Source of the DNA: Palauibacter sp965207805
GTDB taxonomy: Bacteria > Gemmatimonadota > Gemmatimonadetes > Palauibacterales > Palauibacteraceae
Assembly: GCA_965207805.1 (NCBI GenBank)
Contig: OZ242312.1
Span: forward strand, 1,798,001 to 1,862,000
Direction of reading: 5' to 3'
Length of the DNA: 64,000 nucleotides
Shown here in pieces: positions 1 through 7,003 of this stretch (the first letter of the stretch is position 1; every line of letters starts with the position of its first letter). The notes under the pieces are model-generated. The model worked only from the letters and a program-made list of their open reading frames with translations, searched no databases and was not told the DNA's origin. The translations under genes were made by a program, and so were the position numbers.

Positions 1-1104
1 GGGCGCTTCCCGGATCACGAAGTCGTGGACGAGGGCTCCGTCCGTGTCCACGGCCTGCGCGCGGATGCCGGAGCGCCATGTCTCGAGGTCGCGCACTTCG
101 AGTGCGGGCAGCATGGTGCGCGCCTTGCGCACGACGGAGCGCCGGTCCAGCGAGCGCCACTGCTCCTCGACGGCGGTCCGCCAGTGGGCCTGCGCCAGAC
201 GCCGGAAGCCGCGGTAGCCAAGCGCCTCCAGGGCGTCGGGGAGGCGTCCCGAAAGGCGGCCGTACGCCTCCCGGCCCCAGGCCCACACGGCGTTCGGCCC
301 GAGTTCGACGCGCCCGTCCGCGTTGCGGGTGAAGTGGACGCCGAGATGGGGGAGCCGCGGGTCCGGCACCGGGTAGATGTGGCCCCGCACGAGCCCGGCG
401 GCGGTCTCGGAGAGGCCCCAGTACTCGCCCCGGAAGGGCAGGACCTTGAGATCGGGTTCATGCCCTAGGATCCGCATCACGCGGTCCACGTGCAGCCCGG
501 CGCAGTTGACTACGACGCGGGCCGCGATGTCGCCCGGGGGGCCGGCGAGCACGGTGCGGTGCCCCGAGCGGCGGGCTTTCCGCACCTCGAAGCCGGTGCG
601 GATCGGGTGGCCGTCGCGGGAAAGATCCGCCGCGAAGGCTCGCGCCACGTCACCAAAGTCGACCGCCCCGGTGGCGGGTACGTGGAGCGCCTCGACGCCG
701 TTCGCGTGCGGTTCGATTTCCGCGATTCCGCCGGGGCCGATCCGCTGCATGGCCACGCCGTTCGCGGTCCCGCGCCGTTCGAGTTCGGCGAGGGCGGTGA
801 GCTGGTCGCGCGAGGTGGCAACGACGATCTTGCCGGTGCGCGTGGTCGGAATGCCTCGCTCGGCGCAGTAGCGAAACAGCCGCTCGGCGCCCTCGGTGCA
901 TAGCCGCGCCTTGAGCGACCCCGGCGCGTAGTACAACCCGGCGTGGATGACGCCGCTGTTGCGGCCCGTCTGATGCGCCGCGACCTCCGGCTCCTTCTCG
1001 AGCACCGTGAGCGAGAGGTCCGGCCGGGCCCGCCGGATCGCGTCGGCCGCGGCGAGCCCGACGATGCCGCCCCCGATGACGGCGATGTCGAGCGATTTCG
1101 TCAT
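1..1104 (-). CDS. lhgO: L-2-hydroxyglutarate oxidase-like FAD enzyme (C-terminus cut by window edge)
   Basis: FAD-dependent oxidoreductase expected to oxidise L-2-hydroxyglutarate to 2-oxoglutarate and pass electrons to the respiratory chain. Translation from the ATG at 1104 begins with the Rossmann motif GGGIVGLAAA, followed by LEKEPEVAAHQTGRNSG and VIHAGLYYAPGS, the signature N-terminus of LhgO/YgaF. The gene runs leftwards off the window, so the C-terminus is missing. Its start overlaps the stop of the cytochrome gene (ATGA at 1101-1104), which indicates translational coupling in the propeller-cytochrome-lhgO operon. The family is recognised from these motifs. The substrate is inferred from the family; D-amino-acid oxidase-like relatives with other substrates exist. 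Confidence 0.85.
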   Translation of the reverse strand, partial: MTKSLDIAVIGGGIVGLAAADAIRRARPDLSLTVLEKEPEVAAHQTGRNSGVIHAGLYYAPGSLKARLCTEGAERLFRYCAERGIPTTRTGKIVVATSRDQLTALAELERRGTANGVAMQRIGPGGIAEIEPHANGVEALHVPATGAVDFGDVARAFAADLSRDGHPIRTGFEVRKARRSGHRTVLAGPPGDIAARVVVNCAGLHVDRVMRILGHEPDLKVLPFRGEYWGLSETAAGLVRGHIYPVPDPRLPHLGVHFTRNADGRVELGPNAVWAWGREAYGRLSGRLPDALEALGYRGFRRLAQAHWRTAVEEQWRSLDRRSVVRKARTMLPALEVRDLETWRSGIRAQAVDTDGALVHDFVIREAP

Positions 1105-1967
1105 CGACCGCCGGTGTCAGCCTCCGCTCCGACCAGGCACTCGGGGGATTCGCCGCGGACCCAGGCAGCGAGCATCTGCCACTCGGGGTCGTCCGTCGAG
1201 TCCCAGCGACGGGGGCCTCCGTGGAAGTAGTCGCCGCCCGCCGAGGGGGCGAGGGGATGCGTGAGGAGCCGGCTCATCATCGGCTCGCCGGGTTCCACGT
1301 AGCGGCGCGTGATCGCGAAGTTGCCGCGCGACTCCTCCTGGTTCCAGAAGTCGCGGCCCTCGGGGATGTGCCGGGCGAAGCCGCGCGCCCCGGTCTCATG
1401 GCAGTGGATGCACTCCACGTCGCCCGGGCGCTTGTCGAGGTACATCTTCTGGACGCAGTCGCGGAAGAAGTCGAAGTCGAGCCGCGGCGGGGCGGGGCGC
1501 TCCATCGGGTCGGCCGCCGCGACCCAGTCCGCCATGGCCCGCCATTCCGGGTCCGATTTCGACTCGAAGAACTTCCCGCCCACGTGGAGCGGCGCGCCGC
1601 CGGCCGACACCGTGAGCGCCTTCCTCAGGAGGCGGCTGCGGTCCGGATCCCCCGGCGTGACGAGGCGCGACACGACCTCGAAGTTCCGGCGGGAATCTTC
1701 TTCCGACCAATACACCTCGCCGTCGGCCGTCTCGCGAAGCCGCTGGAGCCGGAGCGGCGTGCCCTGTTCGGCATGGCAGGTGACGCAGGGCGCCCGCCCC
1801 GGCCCCCATCCGCCGCGGTCCGCGAGGAAGATGGGTTCGATGGCCTCGCGGTAGCGCTCGAAGTTCAGCGGCTCCTGGCCCACGACCTCGCCGGGGGCGG
1901 GAACCGATGCCACAAGCGCCGCCGCGAACACGAACGCGGGCCGTCGCCGGATCCCGAGGCGGCTCAC
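1101..1967 (-). CDS. secreted di-heme c-type cytochrome
   Basis: Predicted periplasmic cytochrome c of 288 aa. The GTG start at 1967 is chosen because it overlaps the stop of the preceding propeller gene (GTGA at 1964-1967) and opens a signal peptide (AFVFAAALVASV). Two heme-binding motifs are visible, CVTCH at residues 61-65 and CIHCH at 186-190. Each is followed by a similar segment (SRLLRKAL...SAGG...DPEWRAMADWV and SRLLTHPL...SAGG...DPEWQMLAAWV), so the protein looks like an internal duplication of a roughly 125-residue domain. It sits between a YVTN propeller and lhgO and may carry electrons for a dehydrogenase, but the partner is not shown by the sequence. A longer reading with an upstream ATG at 2174 lies inside the propeller gene and is not believed. 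Confidence 0.8.
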   Translation of the reverse strand: MSRLGIRRRPAFVFAAALVASVPAPGEVVGQEPLNFERYREAIEPIFLADRGGWGPGRAPCVTCHAEQGTPLRLQRLRETADGEVYWSEEDSRRNFEVVSRLVTPGDPDRSRLLRKALTVSAGGAPLHVGGKFFESKSDPEWRAMADWVAAADPMERPAPPRLDFDFFRDCVQKMYLDKRPGDVECIHCHETGARGFARHIPEGRDFWNQEESRGNFAITRRYVEPGEPMMSRLLTHPLAPSAGGDYFHGGPRRWDSTDDPEWQMLAAWVRGESPECLVGAEADTGGR

Positions 1968-2581
1968 GGGAACACCACCGTCTTGTTGCGCTTCGGCGTC
2001 TGGCCGACCGGGATGCGGGCGATCTCCTTCATCTCCTTCGTGTCGACGACGGAGACATCGTTCGAGCCCGCGTTCGCCACGTACAGGTAGCGGCTGTCCG
2101 GCGTCATCGTCAGCCAGTCGGGGATGTGGCCGACCTCGACGCCGCCCAGGTACTCGAGGCCCGGCAGCGACCACGCGTAGACGTGCCCGTTGGGCTTGCT
2201 CGTGGACCAGAGCTGCCGTCCGTCCGGCGATACCGCGAGGCCGTGCCCAGGCGACCCCTGCAGCGCGTCGTTCGTCACCCGCGAGATCGGAAGGATCGGC
2301 ATGTCCAGCTTCTGCACGACCCTCCGCTGCTCGAAGTCGACCACGTACACGCCGTGGTAGTTCGAGATCTGGATGAACAGCCTCCAGGTCGATCCGTCGG
2401 GGTGCGTCTCGAACGCCATCGGGCGCACGCCGCCGTCCGCGTAGCCCCCCGTCGTGCGGCCGCTGAAGTGGAGCGACCAGATCGCCTCGTCGATCGCCGT
2501 ATCGATGATCGTCAGCGTGCGCGCCCCGATCATCCCCGCCGCCACGTGCCGCCCGTCCGGCGGACGCGAGTGAATTCGCAT
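1964..2581 (-). pseudogene. C-terminal half of YVTN beta-propeller gene, severed by the integrative element
   Basis: The reading frame has propeller motifs (GLAVSPDGRQLW, TMTPDSRYLYVANAGSNDVSVVD) and a clean C-terminus, but it lacks a signal peptide and the first blades. It starts abruptly in SRPPDGRHVAAGMIG. The missing part is at 22556-23059. Joining the two at the shared 14-bp core gives the in-frame sequence VFMSPDGRHVAAGMIG and a protein of about 359 aa. The ATG at 2581 is created by element DNA, so whether this fragment is made at all is uncertain. The stop overlaps the GTG of the cytochrome gene. Transcription could now come only from the element side, for example by readthrough from the integrase gene on the same strand. 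Confidence 0.85.
2549..2562. repeat. left attachment-site core (14-bp direct repeat)
   Basis: CCGCCCGTCCGGCG, identical to 22565-22578. On the minus strand it encodes the CCG GAC GGG CGG (PDGR) codons of the propeller gene, in the same frame at both ends. Confidence 0.8.
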
Positions 2582-2598
2582 CTTCCTATGGAAGTTGA

Positions 2599-2610
2599 AC
2601 TTACGAGATT
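2599..2610 (+). repeat. possible integrase arm-type repeat, left
   Basis: ACTTACGAGATT, 36 bp inside the left core. It matches 11 of 12 bases with ACTTACGTGATT at 22525-22536, which is 28 bp inside the right core and in the same orientation. Just outside it is a short perfect inverted repeat CTTCC-TAT-GGAAG (2582-2594). Position at both ends suggests an arm-type binding site for the integrase. This is inference from placement only. Confidence 0.35.
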
Positions 2611-2653
2611 GGATGGGCGGATTCCAGCCGTTTGACTCCCGCCGATTGCGGAT

Positions 2654-3814
2654 CTAGCCGCGAGACCTTCTGCGGGCTTCCAGCGCCTTCCGAAGCTGTC
2701 CTTCGTCGGCCTTCTGATAGCACTGAAGAACCGTCTTGGCCGTCTTCCAACCCCCCAGCTCACACAGCACCTTGAGCGGCTGGTCCATCAGGTCGCTGGC
2801 GAACTTCCGCCGAAGCGAATGCCAGCCCCTTCCCGGCTTGGGCTCCAGCCCCGCCAGCCGCTCGGCCCTGACCCACCACCCTTGCGCCAGCGCGGCTCCC
2901 ATGCACTTCGATGGACTCTTGGGCGCGGGCATCACCGGAGCTTCCCCGGGTCCGCGGCTGCGCCTCCACGCCTCTTCGAGAACTTCGAGCGCCTCGGCGG
3001 TAACGGGCGTGACGTGCTCGTGCCCCGACTTGTCGTGCTCGGCACGCCAGAGGATGGTCCCTCCCTCGAAGGAGATGTCGGTCCACCGAAGTTGGCAGAT
3101 GGCACCGATCCGGTGGCCGGTTTCGTGCGCCAGCACGAGCGCGACGCGGAACCGCCAGTCCAACCGCCCGGAGACTTCCAGCAGCGCCCGGTACTCCTCC
3201 TCGGCGAGCACCACCCGGGTCGGGTTCTTCTCGGTGGGCTTTCTGAGGCCCTTGAGCGGGTTCCTGTCGAGAAGCAAGCGGCCCCGGTCGTCCCTCGACC
3301 GGGCGGCCCAATTGAGCACCGCGATCAGGAACTTGAGATCGTATTCGACCATCCGGTCGCTCACCGGCTTGCCGCTCGGTCCGATCCTGCCTGCCCGCCG
3401 CTCCCTGATGAAGCGGTCCCAGTCCCTCTGTGACAGGGTGGCCGGGTCGCGGTTCCGCCCGAAGAAACGGAGGAACATGCGCGTGGCGGTCCGGTCGTAG
3501 CGACGAGATTTCCATCCCTTGGTGGGCGTCACCTCCTCGCCGTAGATGTCAAAAAGCTCGCCCAGCTTGAGCGGCTCGGGCTCGGCTTCCGGCTTGCCGT
3601 TCAGGTCCGGGCCGACGAAGCCCGCGGCGAACTCGTCTGCCTGCTTCTTCGCCCTCACCCAGTCGCGGTGTCCGAGCGACCGGCTCCGCCTGCGCCCGTT
3701 CTCGCGCCACTCAATCTGGAAGATGCCGGTCTTGGGATCTGGAAACACCCGGACCCGGTTCCGGCCCCATTCGCCAGCGCCATAAGAGCGCCGACTTCGT
3801 TTCGTGCGTGCCAT
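2654..3814 (-). CDS. int: tyrosine recombinase (site-specific integrase) of the element
   Basis: Integrase of 386 aa that should cut and rejoin DNA at the 14-bp cores. An N-terminal Arg-rich/arm-binding region (residues 1-75) precedes a SAM-like core-binding domain (about 83-175) and the catalytic domain (about 200-376). The full active site is visible: Arg235 (ETGHRIGA), Lys262 (EHDKSGHEH), His332-x-x-Arg335 (WHSLRRKF), Trp356 in the place of the second His (LGGWKT) and nucleophile Tyr366 (LQCYQK). The start at 3814 is preferred over 3859 because AGAGGAA lies just upstream and MARTKRSRRS resembles an integrase N-terminus. No excisionase gene is recognised nearby. The 282 bp upstream (3815-4096) is non-coding and is shared with the divergent winged-helix gene. 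Confidence 0.93.
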   Translation of the reverse strand: MARTKRSRRSYGAGEWGRNRVRVFPDPKTGIFQIEWRENGRRRSRSLGHRDWVRAKKQADEFAAGFVGPDLNGKPEAEPEPLKLGELFDIYGEEVTPTKGWKSRRYDRTATRMFLRFFGRNRDPATLSQRDWDRFIRERRAGRIGPSGKPVSDRMVEYDLKFLIAVLNWAARSRDDRGRLLLDRNPLKGLRKPTEKNPTRVVLAEEEYRALLEVSGRLDWRFRVALVLAHETGHRIGAICQLRWTDISFEGGTILWRAEHDKSGHEHVTPVTAEALEVLEEAWRRSRGPGEAPVMPAPKSPSKCMGAALAQGWWVRAERLAGLEPKPGRGWHSLRRKFASDLMDQPLKVLCELGGWKTAKTVLQCYQKADEGQLRKALEARRRSRG

Positions 3815-4096
3815 CGTTTGATTCCTCTCTCGATGGACTGCACGATCTGCGCAACGCAATCTCGCTGGACGGAGACCGCTTGACCAGTGCGGCGCCCGCG
3901 CCGTTTACTTCTCGAACCGTACGCGAGCGCCTTGGGTTTCATGGGAAGCGATGGAGGAGTGGTCGCCGGAAGTTGTTCCGTATCCGGGACCGCACCGGAT
4001 CGCTCGGGACGATTGCGCGCGGACGCGGCTTGACGCCACCGAAAGCGCTCGCCCGATTCCTACCGCAAGTTCTACCGCAGCAGCGGACACCCTCAT

Positions 4097-5065
4097 GTGC
4101 CGCGAAGTCCCCGACGGCCGACGAACGCATTGATCGACCATCTGAAAGGGCGCGAGAAGGCGCTGGAGCCCTTGGGGTTGACGGGCCGCCGCGCCGAGTG
4201 GATCGCGCTGGCGAGCCTGCACGGCGGCGTGTTCACCCGCTCGCAGCTATCGGACTGGTTAGGCATGGACCGCTTCAAGACGCTCCGGTTCGTGCAGTTC
4301 CTGACGCGGAGAAGGCTCGCCGCCGAGGAGACGGTCGGAGACCTGAAGGTCTGCCGGATCTGCGCGCGCGGCATCTACCGGGCGCTCGGGGCCGAAGGTA
4401 TCCGCCTACGGAGGATCACCGCGACGGAGGTGGCCGTGCGCCGCCTGCTCTCTTTCGACTACGTGATCGAGCATCCGGACCTGCCCTGGCTGCCAACCGA
4501 ATCCGAGAAGGTCGCCGCGTTCGAGGCGCTGGGCATCGGCCGGTCGGCCATGCCCGTCCGGGTCTACCGGGGCGCCGCCGGGGGTGCGCGGCGCTACTTC
4601 CCACGCGGGATGCCCGTTGCGCTGGACACTCGCCGCGCCGTGTTCGTCCACGCCGATCCCGGCTACGACACCTCGACCGCGCTCCGTTCGTGGCGGGACC
4701 GGCACCTGAAGCTCTGGGAGGCGCTGAGGGAACTCGGCCTGTCGGTCGAGGTCGCCGGGGTCGCGTGCGCCCGGAGGCCGCTTGAGCGGGCGCGGACGAT
4801 CCTCGGGAACTGGACCAATGCGGACGCGGACGCGCGTCCCGTCCAATCGCCCGGAACCGCCCTTGCGGCCCGGCGCGAGATCACGCGCATCGAGAATGCC
4901 ATCCTCGGCATGGACGACGCGGCGGTCGAGGCGATGGGCGGCTTCCAAGCCTGCCTCCAGCGGATCGCCGAGATGAAGGAACTGCTCCGATCGGGCCTCC
5001 CCGGAGGAACGATCGACGGCCATTCGGTGTGGCGTTCGAGCCGCCTCGCCGGAGGCGGGATTTGA
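4097..5065 (+). CDS. winged-helix protein, resembling replication-relaxation/mobilisation accessory proteins
   Basis: Protein of 322 aa from a GTG at 4097; a TTG at about 4130 is an alternative start. Residues about 30-75 (GGVFTRSQLSDWLGM followed by FLTRRRLAAEE) look like a winged helix-turn-helix. A middle part with FDYVIEHPDLPWLPTESEKV and a conserved C-terminal part (VFVHADPGYDTSTALRSW) follow. The architecture recalls replication-relaxation family proteins of plasmids and mobile elements; this is a resemblance judged by eye, not a confirmed assignment. It is divergent from the integrase and next to a repeat-rich non-coding segment, which would suit a DNA-binding role in element replication or mobilisation. 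A frameshifted paralogue lies tail to tail at 5754-6739. Confidence 0.6.
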   Translation: MPRSPRRPTNALIDHLKGREKALEPLGLTGRRAEWIALASLHGGVFTRSQLSDWLGMDRFKTLRFVQFLTRRRLAAEETVGDLKVCRICARGIYRALGAEGIRLRRITATEVAVRRLLSFDYVIEHPDLPWLPTESEKVAAFEALGIGRSAMPVRVYRGAAGGARRYFPRGMPVALDTRRAVFVHADPGYDTSTALRSWRDRHLKLWEALRELGLSVEVAGVACARRPLERARTILGNWTNADADARPVQSPGTALAARREITRIENAILGMDDAAVEAMGGFQACLQRIAEMKELLRSGLPGGTIDGHSVWRSSRLAGGGI

Positions 5066-5240
5066 CCGCCCGTGGACATGGCCCGTTGCCGATCCGGAAG
5101 TGCACATTGACATCGGGGTCGTTGTGCACGGGAAACGCGCTCGGATGTGACACGCCGCCGATGGCGCAAGTCACTGGTGCAAATGCGTTTGTGCCGCAGC
5201 CGCAGGGGCGGCGGTGACGCGCGGGCACTTGCGCCCGTTG

Positions 5241-5334
5241 CCGGGAGCGACCCCGGTGTTCGGCAAGCCTCACACGCCACGGCGGCGGTTGGGATGTGCA
5301 CGGCCATCCCACCCTTGCCCGGGGTCGCTCCCGG
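5241..5334. repeat. inverted repeat pair 1 (16-bp perfect arms)
   Basis: CCGGGAGCGACCCCGG at 5241-5256 faces CCGGGGTCGCTCCCGG at 5319-5334, with a 62-bp spacer. The arms share the core GGGAGCGACCCC with pair 2. Together the four copies form two head-to-head units, like REPIN elements. Confidence 0.75.
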
Positions 5335-5492
5335 ACCAGCAGTCCCATGCGGGAAGGCCTACAGGCGAGCCTGAACGGGTGCGTCCCCAAACACTTGCTC
5401 GGCCATGCCCGACCGCCCGACTTGGAGCCGGTCGGCGAACGCTTGGTCCGCCTCCGCGAGGCGGCGCTGAGAGCCTTCCTGCAAGGATAGAT

Positions 5493-5593
5493 GGAGGGGA
5501 GCGACCCCAGCAGGGAGCGGGGACGAGCGTGTGAAAACGCGCACGGCCCCGCGCCCGAACCGGGCACCTGTGGCCCTGGGGTCGCTCCCCTCC
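5493..5593. repeat. inverted repeat pair 2 (18-bp perfect arms)
   Basis: GGAGGGGAGCGACCCCAG at 5493-5510 faces CTGGGGTCGCTCCCCTCC at 5576-5593, with a 65-bp spacer. The spacer length is nearly the same as in pair 1 although the spacer sequence differs, so the arrangement, not just the motif, is conserved. Confidence 0.75.
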
Positions 5594-5753
5594 ACGCCCC
5601 AAACCGCTCCCGCGCCCCGGCCGGCCGCACGGCGAAGCCGCAAGACGTTGCCGCGCCAGCGGATATGCAGGATAGCCGGTGCGCATCACCGGAGCGCCGA
5701 AACGTGCATCGACCCTCGGTGTCTCTTGCACACCTCCGGTACGGCCCAAGACA

Positions 5754-6739
5754 TCAGGCCTCCCAGTAAAATCGAGCCCCCGCCAGCCGATCGGTCATCC
5801 ATGTGGCGGCACGTTCCGTCAGGCCCCGGCCCGCACGCCTTCGCGCCCGCTTCTCAACGGCGTTGGCGCGCTTCATGGCGGCCTGCAAGCCACCGTACTC
5901 GTCGAGGGTGTGGACATCCCCCCCGAGGATGGCCTGCTCGATACGGGCGAGGTCGCGCCGGGTCTCCTCGTCGATTTCGGACGGGCGCGGATACCGCGAC
6001 CAGTTGGCCAGCACCCTGCTCGTCCTCCCGTACTCCTTCCATCTCCGGACGACCGCCACCACCTCGATCTTGAGGCCGAGGTCCCAGAGCCCCTTCCAGA
6101 GATCGCCGTGCTTCACGCCCCACGAACGGATCGCCGTCGCGGTCTCGTAACCCGGTTCGGCGTAGACGAAGACGGCGCGCTCCGTGTCCAGCGCGATGGG
6201 CAGCCCGAGCGGGAAGAAGCGCCGGAGGCCCCCGCGCGCACCCCGGTAGACCCGTTGGGGAAGGAGTCCCCGCTCGATCCCGAGCGCCTCGAAGGCGGCC
6301 ACCCGGTCGGCCTCGGGTCGGCAGCCACGGCAGGCGGGGATGTTCGAGCACGTAGTCCAGCCCGAGCAGGCGCCGCATCGTCACCTCCGGCGACGTGATC
6401 CTCCGGCGGCGGCGGTCCCCCAAGCCGAGCGCCTTGTAGATCGGGCGACCGTGGATCCGGCAGATCCGGCCGATGCCGTTGATGCCGGACGGCTTCTCCT
6501 CGACGGCCACGCCCTGGGCGACGAGCTTGCGGACGGCGCGGCCGACCTTTTCGCGGTGGCACCCCGAGGAAGCTCGTCCACTGCGCCCGCGTGAACACGC
6601 CGCCGTGGCAGCAGGCGAGCGCGATCCATTCGGCGCGGCGTCCCTTCCAGCCCAAGGGCTCCAGTGCCTTGGCGCGTTCCTTGAGGTGGGGGATCCCTTC
6701 GCTATCCACGGAGCCGAACTGGCGATCCGGTGTACGCAT
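5754..6739 (-). pseudogene. frameshifted paralogue of the winged-helix protein at 4097-5065
   Basis: Three successive reading frames align end to end with the intact paralogue. The N-terminus (HLKERAKALEPLGWKGRRAEW, to SFLG) is in one frame. The middle (CHREKVGRAVRKL through DYVLEHPRLPWLPT) is in a second. The C-terminus (VAAFEALGIERG through RLAGARFYWEA) is in a third. The breaks fall near 6565 and near 6315, and each needs only a single-base indel. The gene would start at 6739. It is inverted relative to its paralogue and clearly diverged, so it is not a recent copy. Sequencing error could explain one break but two make real decay more likely. The 264 bp between it and the LRR gene hold no clear gene. 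Confidence 0.75.
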
Positions 6740-7003
6740 GCCCGAAACGGTGACCAGCCTTGCGCGGGCAAGTCAACCTGTCTGTGGCGGCTCGGATTCC
6801 CACGCTGTCCGATGTAGTCCGTTACGATCCGCAGTACGTTCCCCGCCGCCGCCAGCCGCACGAAAGGGTCCGAAGCAGGGACCGCGTCGGGTGCCGACCG
6901 GCACCGGGAACATCTGAGTCCGATGCGCGTTTGCTCGACGAGCCGCAGGTTGCGCATCTTTAAGCCCCTAGGATGGTGATCGAGAACCCGACTTGGAAGG
7001 ACA

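Larger units (their letters stand above)
5066..5753. other. non-coding segment with several inverted repeats; candidate origin or mobilisation site
   Basis: There is no convincing gene in these 688 bp. The segment carries two pairs of inverted repeats that share the core GGGAGCGACCCC (listed separately) and three GTGCAC palindromes (5100-5105, 5124-5129, 5296-5301). It lies between the 3' ends of the intact winged-helix gene and its broken paralogue. Location beside a possible replication/mobilisation protein makes an oriV/oriT-like role possible, but neither a nick site nor an AT-rich unwinding region is evident. Confidence 0.4.

Noticed and set aside
2549..2562. The 14-bp core as a chance match between two YVTN repeats
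   Set aside because: SPDGR-type codons recur in propeller genes, so chance was considered. The two gene parts are complementary (one has signal peptide and start, the other has only the end), both break at the core, and an integrase sits beside it.
2540..2660. A tRNA or tmRNA gene as integration target
   Set aside because: No cloverleaf-like sequence or CCA end was seen at either core. The target is a protein gene.
3655..3942. Small minus-strand frame upstream of int as an excisionase gene
   Set aside because: It overlaps the integrase start in another frame, has no ribosome-binding site, and no winged-helix or AlpA-like pattern is seen.
5854..6957. A single gene of 367 codons on the minus strand
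   Set aside because: Only its middle part resembles the winged-helix paralogue; the rest is in other frames. It is better explained as a pseudogene with two indels.
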